From contig AP012044.1 in the NCBI GenBank assembly GCA_000283575.1, positions 4,278,001-4,342,000 on the forward strand: a stretch of DNA of 64,000 bases, in the 5' to 3' direction. This DNA is from Oscillibacter valericigenes Sjm18-20 (GTDB lineage Bacteria; Bacillota; Clostridia; Oscillospirales; Oscillospiraceae). This document shows positions 51,335 through 59,347 of the stretch, one piece after another. The position numbers were made by a program, and so were the translations under genes. The notes beneath the pieces are model-generated. The model had not been told where the DNA came from. It saw only the letters and a list, made by a program, of their open reading frames with translations, and ran no database searches. Numbering within the stretch: the first letter of the stretch is position 1; every line of letters begins with the position of its first letter.

Positions 51335-52771
51335 TCAGAAATTTGCATAGATAAACGTGGCGACCCCGGAAAACGACAGCGTCGCCCAGACCAGCAGTAC
51401 ACAGCACACCGCGCACCGCCCGAAGGTCGGCCGAAAAGTCTCCATCCGGCGAATCGTATTCCCCGGTTTTAAAGCGGCAGTCAGTGCAACCAGATACACC
51501 GCCGCCAGCAGCAAAAACCCCGCCCTTCCGCCGAGGCCCAATACGTTCAGCGCCTCCGCCTCCGAGGAGAGCAATCCTTCCGTCAGCCAGGGGGGGAGAC
51601 CCACGCCGCCGATAAACGCCGCGCGCAAAACCGTTCCCGCCGCCGTCAGGGACGGCGACCGGAAGAATACCCACGCCAGATTGACAAACAAAAACGTCCC
51701 CGTCCAACGGAGCGCCGCGGGCAAGCGGGTCAGCCGCGCTCCCGCAGCCCGTTCCCCCACCTGGGCAAGGCCGTGGAGCAGCCCCCACGCGAGAAACGTC
51801 CAGCCCGCGCCGTGCCAAAAGCCGCTGATAAGAAACACCAGCAAAATATTCCCGTACGTCCGAATCCGGCCCCGTCTGCTGCCCCCCAGCGGAAAGTACA
51901 GACATTCCCGCAAAAACGTGGTCAGTGTGATGTGCCACCGCTTCCAAAACTCCCCCACGCTCAGCGACCGGTAGGGCGAATCGAAGTTGGCCGGGAGACG
52001 GATGCCAAGAAGACGGGCCGCGCCCGCCGCAATATCGCAGTAACCGGAAAAATCAAAATACAATTGCAGGGTATAGCCCAAAATCACCAGCCACGCCGCC
52101 GGAGCGGTGAGCTGGTCCAAATGCTGGTATCCATCGTTCACTACCGCGCCCAGAGCGTCCGCCAGCAGCACCTTTTTTGCCATGCCGAAGGCAATGGCGT
52201 ACAGTCCCGCCGCCCGGTCGTCCCAGTCGGGGCGCAGGAATTTTTCGCCCTGTGCCTGGGGGAAAAACGCACCGGGGCGCAGAATGGGGCCGGAGGACAC
52301 CGTGGGGAAAAACAGGCTGAACAGCGTGAAGGTATCCCCGTCAATCCGCTTCAGCGCCGCCGGGGGCAGCTCCCCCGTCCGGATCTCCTTCAAAAACCAA
52401 AGCTGCTGAAAGGTAAAAAAGCTCAGGCCCAGCGGCGCCCATCCCGGTGAAACGGCCCCGCCGGTGAAAAAGCCGAGATATTTAAAGGCCAGCAGCACCG
52501 CGATGTGCCACGCTGCTGCCAGAAACAGCGCCGCCCTCCGCCGGGATTCCCTTTGCCCAAAGAGCCAGTACCGCGCAGCCCCAAAGGTGAGGACTCCGCC
52601 CACCAGCAGGATGCCAAGGCCCTCCAGGGCATGTTCCCCCAGCCCCCATGTGTAAAATACTGCGGAGGCCAGCATCAGCAGTACGACCCCGGTCCTGCGG
52701 TTTTTCGCCAATGGGCAGAGGGTCTCCGTCAGCGTCAGAAACAGTAAAAATGCCAGAGACTGAAATCCCAT
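51335..52771 (-). CDS. MBOAT family O-acyltransferase (AlgI/DltB-like)
   Basis: A 478-residue protein with about 11 hydrophobic segments. The MBOAT signature is SVGEFWKRWHITLTTFLREC (His280) and FLISGFWHGAGWTFLAWG (His320, the catalytic His). Related proteins load acetyl or alanyl groups across the membrane onto surface polysaccharides or teichoic acid. It starts four bases after the stop of the XRE gene and is followed at ten bases by the SGNH partner, so all three are one operon. ATG follows GAAAGAG, partly inside the upstream gene. Confidence 0.93.
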   Translation of the reverse strand: MGFQSLAFLLFLTLTETLCPLAKNRRTGVVLLMLASAVFYTWGLGEHALEGLGILLVGGVLTFGAARYWLFGQRESRRRAALFLAAAWHIAVLLAFKYLGFFTGGAVSPGWAPLGLSFFTFQQLWFLKEIRTGELPPAALKRIDGDTFTLFSLFFPTVSSGPILRPGAFFPQAQGEKFLRPDWDDRAAGLYAIAFGMAKKVLLADALGAVVNDGYQHLDQLTAPAAWLVILGYTLQLYFDFSGYCDIAAGAARLLGIRLPANFDSPYRSLSVGEFWKRWHITLTTFLRECLYFPLGGSRRGRIRTYGNILLVFLISGFWHGAGWTFLAWGLLHGLAQVGERAAGARLTRLPAALRWTGTFLFVNLAWVFFRSPSLTAAGTVLRAAFIGGVGLPPWLTEGLLSSEAEALNVLGLGGRAGFLLLAAVYLVALTAALKPGNTIRRMETFRPTFGRCAVCCVLLVWATLSFSGVATFIYANF

Positions 52772-52775
52772 CTCT

Positions 52776-53453
52776 CTACTCTTTCATAAGGCCCGCGGTC
52801 TTTGCGTCCGCACTGTGGAGCACCTGAGCGATACATTGGCCGCTGCCAGGATAGTTTTTGCTCAGCGACTCGCCGGTTATTTCCGGGAACGGGTCTCCCT
52901 GTACCCGTAGCGTTTCCAGCGCCCGGACATACCGGGTTTCCGCCAGCTTCATCTCGGCGGCGGGAAGGCCCATGGACACCAGCTCCGCCGGGGCGGAGAA
53001 CATGGCATCGTTACCGCCGCCGGCATGATACAGGCGGCGGAACAGAATGTAGATCGCCCCATTCAGCATTTGGGCCGCCTCATTGACGGCGGCTTTGTCG
53101 TTCAACTTGCCCAAAAGGTCAAACAGGACGCTCACCGCGCCGGAGATCAGCTTGGACTGGAGCGTTGCCAGCACGCTGCCCCGCAGAATATTTCCCTGAT
53201 CGGCCATGTTTAAGATATCGTCGTCCGTCAGCGCGCCTCCTTCCCGGGACAGGGTCCGGCCCAGAATAAAGTCCGCCGACACGTGATAGTATTCGCAGGC
53301 CCGGACAACAAACGCCAGTCCCGGCTCCCGGATACCGTTTTCATAGTGGCTCAGCAGGGCCTGGGAGATCCCCAAATCCCCCGCCGCCGTCCGCTGGGAA
53401 ACACCCCGCTCCTGCCGCAGGAGGGACAGCGTCCTTGGAAATTCCGTATTCAT
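52776..53453 (-). CDS. XRE-family transcriptional regulator heading the acyltransferase operon
   Basis: A 225-residue protein. Residues 5-62 are a Cro/C1 helix-turn-helix (LSLLRQERGVSQRTAAGDLG, SQALLSHYENGIREPGL), followed by a linker and a helical domain of about 150 residues without a known fold. ATG at 53453 follows AAGGAGAG; 20 open codons upstream run into the operator and are not used. It lies directly behind a 41-base dyad with 16-bp arms and in front of the MBOAT and SGNH genes, so it probably controls itself and surface acylation. Confidence 0.88.
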   Translation of the reverse strand: MNTEFPRTLSLLRQERGVSQRTAAGDLGISQALLSHYENGIREPGLAFVVRACEYYHVSADFILGRTLSREGGALTDDDILNMADQGNILRGSVLATLQSKLISGAVSVLFDLLGKLNDKAAVNEAAQMLNGAIYILFRRLYHAGGGNDAMFSAPAELVSMGLPAAEMKLAETRYVRALETLRVQGDPFPEITGESLSKNYPGSGQCIAQVLHSADAKTAGLMKE

Positions 53454-53487
53454 CTTTTCTCTCTCCTTCGTATTGCTCTGCGCACAA

Positions 53488-53528
53488 TTACACACTGTAT
53501 AGTCTACCAGCAACTATACAGTGTGTAA
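53488..53528. promoter_or_regulatory. large dyad, candidate operator of the XRE-MBOAT-SGNH operon
   Basis: TTACACACTGTATAGT (53488-53503) and its exact complement (53513-53528) are separated by nine bases. It overlaps the likely promoter (minus strand TTTACA, 17 bases, TAGACT). There is no T-run, so it is an operator rather than a terminator. The two arms contain ACTGTATAGT half sites about two helical turns apart. Confidence 0.75.
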
Positions 53529-53552
53529 AGCACATTTCTGAAATTCCCTTGT

Positions 53553-54437
53553 TTAAAACAAGCTGGCCTGATTCGGAAGTTCGCTCCGCCCCACCGCACG
53601 CAGCTGCTGCGCATTCTCATCTGTCAGCCGCTCCGTAATGGCCGTGCGGCGGAGAATGTTCTTCACGGTTTCGTTCAGCGCCGTCCCCCGGGAGTAGTCC
53701 GCCGGGAAGATAAAGTCCACCCGGCCCTTGGCCAGCAAGTCCTCCACGCCGGTGCGGTTGGACTCCTGATATACGGCGATGGCCTGCCCGCCGTAGGCCC
53801 GCATCATCTTCATACAGGGCACATCGGAAAGGCCATCCCCTATGTAAATCATATTGGTAAAAGGGACGCGCTTGCTGTCATCGGGCATGGAGGCATTCAG
53901 GTCGCGGTCATTGGATACGTCCAGAACGCCCTTGTTGATGCGGTAAACAAACTGGGTCTTGGCGGTGAAATTGACCGCCAGCTTGGGCCAGACAGGCTTT
54001 CCCGTATCGTCGTAGTAAAACTCGCTGGCGTAGATCTCCTTGAACTCCCGGCTGATGGCGCTGCCCTCGATGATTTCCCGCAGACCGGAAGAAATCACAT
54101 AGTGCTCCACCTGAACACCCTGATCCTCTCCGTAGGCATTCACCCGGGCAAACCAATCCCGCACACCGGGAAACAGGACGATCCCCCTGCCCTTTTCCAC
54201 CAGATCCACCCGGCTGAAGGGCAGGTTTTTCCGCTCCGCCTCCCGGATCATCGTGTACATATAGGCCAAAATGCCGTCGATGCGGTTTTCCCGGCCAAAG
54301 CTGTTGGCCTCCGCCCAAAATTCCGCCGGGGTCATGCCAAGGCTGGGAATAAAAGCGTAATCCTGCATATCGGTGGTGCAGAGGGTTTTGTCGAAATCGT
54401 ATAAAAATGCCACTATGGGCCTGTTGTTCCGGTTCAT
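53553..54437 (-). CDS. HAD-superfamily phosphatase (phosphoserine phosphatase-like)
   Basis: A 294-residue HAD hydrolase. Motif I is FLYDFDKTLCTTD (nucleophile and acid Asp), motif II YVISSGL, motif III a Lys in the middle and motif IV IYIGDGLSDVPCM. The 70-residue insert between motifs I and II is a helical cap, as in HAD-IB enzymes. Substrate is unknown; relatives act on phosphoserine or similar small phosphates. ATG at 54437 follows GGGAGGAA. A structured leader with a terminator-like hairpin precedes it. Confidence 0.85.
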   Translation of the reverse strand: MNRNNRPIVAFLYDFDKTLCTTDMQDYAFIPSLGMTPAEFWAEANSFGRENRIDGILAYMYTMIREAERKNLPFSRVDLVEKGRGIVLFPGVRDWFARVNAYGEDQGVQVEHYVISSGLREIIEGSAISREFKEIYASEFYYDDTGKPVWPKLAVNFTAKTQFVYRINKGVLDVSNDRDLNASMPDDSKRVPFTNMIYIGDGLSDVPCMKMMRAYGGQAIAVYQESNRTGVEDLLAKGRVDFIFPADYSRGTALNETVKNILRRTAITERLTDENAQQLRAVGRSELPNQASLF

Positions 54438-54475
54438 GAAGATTCCTCCCTTCCGCAGGCACGGAGTTTGAAAAA

Positions 54476-54495
54476 AGCGACCCGGCCGGGCCGCT
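54476..54495 (-). terminator. terminator-like hairpin in front of the HAD gene
   Basis: AGCGGCCCGG/CCGGGTCGCT with T6 immediately after on the minus strand, 38 bases before the HAD start codon. It should stop transcription entering from upstream unless an alternative structure forms. Confidence 0.7.
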
Positions 54496-54631
54496 TCAGA
54501 CTGTCAAAAGGTTCTGCCGCCTTTTTGAGTCCGCTTAATGCCAGCAATTTAATGCCCATAGGCCTTGAAATCCGCCACTGTGCAGCACACATGGCCTACC
54601 AAGCAGGCGTTTGCCCACAATAGATCCAAAG
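54496..54631 (-). ncRNA. structured leader or small RNA of unknown class upstream of the HAD gene
   Basis: Between the divIVA terminator and the hairpin before HAD there are about 150 bases with extended pairing potential on the minus strand: TAGGCC with GGCCTA (54593-54598 with 54559-54564) enclosing TGTG/CACA, outer GCC/GGC and GCAA/TTGC pairs, and a second hairpin GACTCAAAAAGG with CCTTTTGACAGTC (54499-54531). This gives a rod-like stem with bulges, then a terminator. It could be a riboswitch-type leader or an independent RNA such as 6S RNA; I could not assign a family and found no clear promoter. Confidence 0.35.
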
Positions 54632-54664
54632 CAAAAAAGAGGGGGCTGCCTCTCGCACTCCCCC
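54632..54664 (-). terminator. divIVA terminator
   Basis: GGGGG/CCCCC stem with an 14-base loop containing GCCTCTCGC; on the minus strand TCTTTTTTGC follows. It lies 28 bases after the divIVA stop. Confidence 0.8.
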
Positions 54665-54691
54665 GCTTTTGCGGTTTTGCTCCCGGCGTAT

Positions 54692-55510
54692 TTATTCTGA
54701 CCGGTTGTAGTTTCGTCCGAATTTCAGCTCGTCCAGTTCAATCTTCCCGGGAGGCTCGTCCGCCATGGGGACGAAGGGATTTCCCTCGGGATAGGGAAAT
54801 TCGCTGTTCTGTTCCGGCTCCGCCGCGGATATGGGAGGCTGTTCCTCTTGCCGCGGAGAGCTCTCCGGCACAGGCTGACCTTTTGCAGCCTGAGCGGGGA
54901 TGGTTTCCGGAGCGAACGCCTCCGCTACCGCAGGGGCCTCCTGCCGAATGGTATCCATTATCTTTTCTTCAATCTCCCTGGCGGGGACGTCCGGCTCCGG
55001 CTCCTCCCGGGCGTCCACAGCCGCCTGAGGAAGCTGGTCTAAAAACTGTATCTCCTGCTGGCAAACGGCGCGCACCTTTTCCGAAAAGGACGCTATCTCC
55101 CGCTGGCCCGCGCGCAGACGCTCCTGTGCCTCCTCCGCCTCCCGGCGCAGGGCGCAGATCTTCTCCTGAGCCTGAGTCTCCGCATCACGCAACAACTGGT
55201 CGCGCTTTGCCTCTGCCTCCCGGACAATGGAATCGGCCATTTTCTGGGCGGTCAGAAGCGTGGCCCGCATGGAATCCTCGGTGGCGCGGTAGTCCTCCAC
55301 CTTCTCCACCAGAACCTTCAGCTTCGCTTTCAGCGCTGCGTTTTCCTTATAGAGCGCCGTGTAATCGTCGGTCAGCTCGTCCAGAAATTCATCCACCATG
55401 GCCATATTGTAGCCGCCCATGACGGCCTTTGTGAACGCGTGGCCGGAAACCTCCTGCGGTGTCAGCAATGCAAATACCCCCTCCGCGTCCATGTGGGGAC
55501 GCCGGTTCAA
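54692..55510 (-). CDS. divIVA: DivIVA domain protein
   Basis: A 272-residue cell-pole and septum protein. The N-terminal DivIVA domain (LTPQEVSGHAFTKAVMGGYN, MVDEFLDELTDDYTALYKEN) is the membrane-curvature-sensing part; a long coiled coil (to about 155) follows, then an acidic Pro/Glu-rich tail. DivIVA recruits division, growth and chromosome-anchoring proteins. The start is TTG at 55510, eight bases after GGGAGAG; ATG six codons on is an alternative. It follows sepF closely (33 bases), as in the ylm-divIVA cluster of other Firmicutes, though ylmG and ylmH are missing here. Confidence 0.92.
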   Translation of the reverse strand: MNRRPHMDAEGVFALLTPQEVSGHAFTKAVMGGYNMAMVDEFLDELTDDYTALYKENAALKAKLKVLVEKVEDYRATEDSMRATLLTAQKMADSIVREAEAKRDQLLRDAETQAQEKICALRREAEEAQERLRAGQREIASFSEKVRAVCQQEIQFLDQLPQAAVDAREEPEPDVPAREIEEKIMDTIRQEAPAVAEAFAPETIPAQAAKGQPVPESSPRQEEQPPISAAEPEQNSEFPYPEGNPFVPMADEPPGKIELDELKFGRNYNRSE

Positions 55511-55543
55511 AAATTTTCTCTCCCGATCAATGCGCGGGCGGCC

Positions 55544-55984
55544 TTAAAAGTAGAGTCCGTTGTTCTCCAGCTCGTCGATCAAATCGCCCTCGATATCCAC
55601 GTGGTAAGGCGTGATGATGTACGTATTTGCGGCAACCTTTTTGATCTTGCCCTCTCCGGCATAGGCGACGCCGGACAGAAAATCGATCAGCCGCCGGGCC
55701 ACATCCTTGTTGGTGGACTCCAGATTCAATACCACGGTTCGCTTGTCCTTCAGGTGGTCCGCAATCTCAGAGGCGTTTTCAAACCGCTCCGGCTTTACCA
55801 GAACGACTTTCAGCTGGGTGGTTGCGTGGATGTTCACCACCTTGTTGTGGCGGTCTTCCGCGCGGGCCGATTTGCGGTCGTCAAACATGCTGTCCCTTCG
55901 GGACGGCTCTTCAAAATCGTCGTATTCCTCGTCCTCATCCTCATAGGGGTGGGTCCATTTTTTCAGTTCATCCAAAAGGCTCAT
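55544..55984 (-). CDS. sepF: cell division protein SepF
   Basis: SepF ties FtsZ to the membrane and bundles it at the septum. The 146-residue chain has the N-terminal amphipathic helix (MSLLDELKKWT), an acidic linker and the C-terminal core (VVLVKPERFENASEIADHLK, RTVVLNLESTNKDVARRLID, DFLSGVAYAGEGKIKKV). ATG at 55984 follows AGGAGGGA and overlaps the yggS stop by four bases. Confidence 0.97.
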   Translation of the reverse strand: MSLLDELKKWTHPYEDEDEEYDDFEEPSRRDSMFDDRKSARAEDRHNKVVNIHATTQLKVVLVKPERFENASEIADHLKDKRTVVLNLESTNKDVARRLIDFLSGVAYAGEGKIKKVAANTYIITPYHVDIEGDLIDELENNGLYF

Positions 55985-56697
55985 ACTGTTCCCTCCTGAT
56001 TTGTGGCGGGGTACACCCGGTGACCAAAAATGGCCGTTCCCACGCGGACCATGGTGGCGCCGGCGCTGATGGCGTCGGGGTAGTCGCCGCTCATCCCCAT
56101 TGATAATATATCGAATGTATTATCATACAGTTTTTGGTTTATGTCAACATAAAGCCTGTTTACTTTTTGAAAATTTGTAAGATTTTCCCCAGAGGTGGTC
56201 TCAATGGGCGGCACGGTCATCAGTCCCCGGAGACGGACATGGGGCAGTGTCTTCGCCCGGCCGGCGGCTGTGGATATCTCTCCAGGGGCAAAGCCGCTCT
56301 TGGCCTCTTCTCCGCCCACATTTACTTCCAGCAAAATGTCCTGAACGATGCCCAGCTTTTCCGCCTGCTTTTCGATCTCGTCCAGCAGCGGATCGGACCC
56401 CACGGACTGGATCAGAGCTACCTTTCCCACCACCTGCCTGACCTTGTTGCGCTGCAGGTGCCCGATAAAGTGAAGCGGCGCGCCGTCATAGGCGTTTTCC
56501 GCCAGCTTTTCGGCCATTTCCTGGACCCGGTTTTCCCCCAGCGCGTCGATTCCGGCGGCAATGGCCTCCCGGCAGGCGGCGGCGTCGTTCATCTTGCTGG
56601 CACCCACCAGCGTGATCTCCGCCGGGTCCCGACCGGCGGCCTTTGCCGCCTCCGCAATTTTTACCCGCACGGCTTCAATATTTCCCCTGATCGACAT
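55981..56697 (-). CDS. yggS: YggS family pyridoxal-phosphate homeostasis protein
   Basis: A 238-residue PLP-binding protein with the fold-type III barrel: VGASKMND (the PLP Lys), GENRVQEMAEK, HFIGHLQRNKVRQVV, SVGSDPLLDEI and LSMGMSGDYPDAISAGATMVRVGTAIFG in shorter pieces are all standard. It buffers free PLP; no enzymatic activity is known for the family. Encoded before sepF as in Bacillus (ylmE-ylmF) and coupled to it by an ATGA overlap. Confidence 0.96.
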   Translation of the reverse strand: MSIRGNIEAVRVKIAEAAKAAGRDPAEITLVGASKMNDAAACREAIAAGIDALGENRVQEMAEKLAENAYDGAPLHFIGHLQRNKVRQVVGKVALIQSVGSDPLLDEIEKQAEKLGIVQDILLEVNVGGEEAKSGFAPGEISTAAGRAKTLPHVRLRGLMTVPPIETTSGENLTNFQKVNRLYVDINQKLYDNTFDILSMGMSGDYPDAISAGATMVRVGTAIFGHRVYPATNQEGTV

Positions 56698-56717
56698 GAC
56701 AACGACTTCCTTTCTCT

Positions 56718-58022
56718 TTATCCGGCGTAGCTGACTACCGCGCCGTCCGTCAATCCTCCCGCGGACAAAATGACCTCGTCACCGGGACGAAGCGCAGTCT
56801 CGCCCGTCCCCAGAGCGCGCACCAGCGCGTATTCATCATCGGCGGACCAGAGCACCTTCACCGGCTTGAACCGGGCCTCCACACCCACGATGCAGTAAAC
56901 GCCCGTAATCCCGTCATCGGCCACCCGGATCGCCTGCTGCGGCACCCGGATTCCGGAGACGGAGGACAGGACGATGTCGGCGGACTGCTGGCGCAGCAAC
57001 GTCAACAGGGCCAGATAGGTACGCCCGCGAAACACCACGGCCACCCGGCCATTTTCCTCCGCGCCGACAGACTGGACAGTCACGCTCAGATCCCGGTCCA
57101 CACCCTTGGCAAACCGGAGCGTCTCCGACGTCCCTTTGGTGAACTTTTTTGCGTCCGCGGCGGAGAGACTGGTCACAAAATACCACGTGTCTCCCAGCAC
57201 CAGCTTTCCAAGGTCGCTGGAAGCGCCGGAGGGCTGCAGGCTGCTGAGGCCAGAGGGAGTCAGCGTGTCCACCGCATCCGGCGTCAGGACGGACTCATAC
57301 CCGTCCACTACGGCGGAATACAGGCCCGCTCTGGGCGCTGTGACCGTCCGGGAGGAACCGGCGGACTGGGCATTGAGCGTGTTCAGCTGGCTCTGAATAT
57401 CCGCTGTCTGCGCTTTCAGCTCCTCCGCATCCGTATAAGTATAGTCCCGGCGCAGCACCAGCGCCTCCAGATTTACCACGCTGTCCGCCGCCGTATCCAG
57501 CCGGTCCGACGCCACAGCCTGGCGCATGGCGACCAGTTTTTCCGCAATCTGGCTGTCCAGCTGGAGGGCCACTTCACTGGCGGAGGCCGCCTCCGACGCG
57601 TAGTTCAGCTGATCCAGCTGGGTCTGAAGCTTATCAATCTCCGCCTGACGATCCAATGATGTCTGATCGGAGTAAATCTGCGCCACTTTGCCGCCCGCGG
57701 AGACCCGCTCCCCCTCCGACCGGGTCAGCCTCAGCAGCCCGCCTCCGGAGTCCTCCAGAACCAGCTCGTCCCGCACCACGAAACCGGTGACGGAGATGGT
57801 ATTCTCCACCTGATAGGTATAAGCCACTGCGGAGATCAGCGGATCCGCGCAGGAGTCGTAGACCTGAATGCCAAAATAGGTCAGCACCGCAAGGCAGATC
57901 AGAGCCGTCAGAGCCTTGGTTCCCGGCGATCCGTTTTTCTTCTTTGAATCCTCCTGAGCGGGGCCGCGTTCCGTCATCGAATTCCGGGCGGATTCAATTT
58001 TCGGGGCTTTTTTTTTCTTCAT
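56718..58022 (-). CDS. HlyD-like membrane fusion protein in the division gene cluster
   Basis: A 434-residue protein: a Lys-rich cytosolic start, one helix (about 36-54, ALTALICLAVLTYFGIQVY), then a lipoyl-like half (ENTISVTGFVVRDELVLE, EGERVSAGGKVAQIY), a coiled-coil hairpin (about 125-225) and a beta-rich C-terminal part (VPQQAIRVADDGITGVYCIVG). This is the layout of HlyD-type adaptors. There is no adjacent transporter; it is followed after 20 bases by yggS and sepF. Similar HlyD-like genes next to sepF occur in other clostridia as far as I recall, so it may have a division or envelope role rather than a secretion role. ATG follows AAGAAGG. Confidence 0.82.
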   Translation of the reverse strand: MKKKKAPKIESARNSMTERGPAQEDSKKKNGSPGTKALTALICLAVLTYFGIQVYDSCADPLISAVAYTYQVENTISVTGFVVRDELVLEDSGGGLLRLTRSEGERVSAGGKVAQIYSDQTSLDRQAEIDKLQTQLDQLNYASEAASASEVALQLDSQIAEKLVAMRQAVASDRLDTAADSVVNLEALVLRRDYTYTDAEELKAQTADIQSQLNTLNAQSAGSSRTVTAPRAGLYSAVVDGYESVLTPDAVDTLTPSGLSSLQPSGASSDLGKLVLGDTWYFVTSLSAADAKKFTKGTSETLRFAKGVDRDLSVTVQSVGAEENGRVAVVFRGRTYLALLTLLRQQSADIVLSSVSGIRVPQQAIRVADDGITGVYCIVGVEARFKPVKVLWSADDEYALVRALGTGETALRPGDEVILSAGGLTDGAVVSYAG

Positions 58023-58099
58023 AGGTACCTTCTTAATTTCTGCGGCTTACCGAGCGGCAGGGCGGTGTGTTTCCGTCCCGCCGCGGCATGACGGTGAGC

Positions 58100-58324
58100 T
58101 TATTCTTCGCTCAGATCCACCGCCCGCACCGGCGCGATGGTGGAAATCGCGTGCTTATAAATAATCTGCTGTTTTCCCTCGGAGTCCAGCACCACCACAA
58201 AGGGGTCGAATCCCGTGATGACACCCCTCATCTGAAAGCCGTTCATCAAAAACAGTGTGGCGGGGACTCGATCCCGCCGGGCCTTGGTGAGAAAAATATC
58301 CTGTAGATTTGCCTTACTCTGCAT
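58100..58324 (-). CDS. hfq: RNA chaperone Hfq
   Basis: Hfq is a hexameric Sm-like protein that pairs small RNAs with mRNAs. The 74-residue chain is complete with Sm1 ([35 protein letters not shown]) and Sm2 ([12 protein letters not shown], the clostridial form of YKHAIST). It lies 59 bases after miaA, the neighbour of hfq in a great many bacteria. The N-terminal KANLQDIFL is also typical. Confidence 0.97.
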   Translation of the reverse strand: MQSKANLQDIFLTKARRDRVPATLFLMNGFQMRGVITGFDPFVVVLDSEGKQQIIYKHAISTIAPVRAVDLSEE

Positions 58325-58383
58325 ATGTACCCGCTCCTTTTCTTTTTTTGAAGCGGACGCGAATCTCTCTGTCCGCTTTGAAT

Positions 58384-59328
58384 TTAGAATAAGCCCTCCG
58401 CAGAGAGGATTTCAGTCGAAATCTGCACGGCCTGGACAAAATCCCGGGTTTTTTCCCATTCAATCCAGTGGATATTGGCATCCCGCCGCAGCCAGGTCAG
58501 CTGCCGCTTGGCATACTGCCGGGAGCGGAGTTTCACTTCCTCCACGGCCTCCGCCTCGGTTTTCTCACCCTCCAGCACACCGGCAAACTCCTTGTAGCCG
58601 ATGGCCTGCAAGGCTGTGGCGCTCCGAGGAAGGCCCCGGTTCAAAAGCGAGCGCACCTCGTCCAGAAGGCCCGACGCCACCATGTCGTCCACCCGGCGGT
58701 CGATCAGGGCCCTCATATCCTTCCGGTCCGCAAACCGCAGCCCGATTTTTACCGAGGCAAATCTGGGCGGCAGCGCCCGCTCCGCCGCGTCGTGGGCGGA
58801 GATCGTCTTCCCCGTCTCCCGGAAGACCTCCAGCGCCCGGAGAATGCGCTTTTCGTCGGCGGGGTGGAGCTTTTCGGCAGAGGCCGGGTCCACCCGGCGC
58901 AATTCCTCCAGAAGAAGGCCAATGCCGTTTTTAGCCAGTTGAGTCTCCAGCTCCGTCCGGACGGTGCCTCCCGCCATGCCGGGGGCAAAGCCGTGTCCCC
59001 GCAGGAGGGTGTCCAGCCACAATCCGGTGCCGCCCACCAGAACGGGGCGTCTGCCCCGGGCTAAAATGCCCTCCACCACCGGCGTGGCGGCGGAAACGTA
59101 CCGGGCGGCGGACCAGTTCTCCGCCGGGTCCGCTACAGCCAGCATGTGGTGGGGAACCCCCTCCATCTCCGCCGGAGTGGCGGCGGCGGTGCCGATGGTC
59201 ATGCCCCGGTAGATCTGCATGGAGTCGCAGGAAACCACTTCCCCGTTGTATTTTTGGGCCAGCAGAACGCCCAGCCGCGTTTTTCCGCAGGCCGTGGGGC
59301 CCACGACGCAGATCACTTTTCCGTCCAC
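58384..59328 (-). CDS. miaA: tRNA dimethylallyltransferase MiaA
   Basis: MiaA adds a dimethylallyl group to N6 of A37 in tRNAs reading UNN codons. The 314-residue chain begins with the P-loop [19 protein letters not shown], followed by [33 protein letters not shown], and the C-terminal [17 protein letters not shown]. The start is GTG at 59328, after GGAAGGCGG; GTG is used because no ATG is in place. It follows mutL by 20 bases and precedes hfq, a common order. Confidence 0.97.
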   Translation of the reverse strand: MDGKVICVVGPTACGKTRLGVLLAQKYNGEVVSCDSMQIYRGMTIGTAAATPAEMEGVPHHMLAVADPAENWSAARYVSAATPVVEGILARGRRPVLVGGTGLWLDTLLRGHGFAPGMAGGTVRTELETQLAKNGIGLLLEELRRVDPASAEKLHPADEKRILRALEVFRETGKTISAHDAAERALPPRFASVKIGLRFADRKDMRALIDRRVDDMVASGLLDEVRSLLNRGLPRSATALQAIGYKEFAGVLEGEKTEAEAVEEVKLRSRQYAKRQLTWLRRDANIHWIEWEKTRDFVQAVQISTEILSAEGLF

Positions 59329-59347
59329 AGAGCCCCGCCTTCCTTTC

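Noticed and set aside
53488..53528. The large dyad as a terminator for the HAD gene
   Set aside because: The arms are AT-rich and no T-run follows on the minus strand; position over the XRE promoter fits an operator better.
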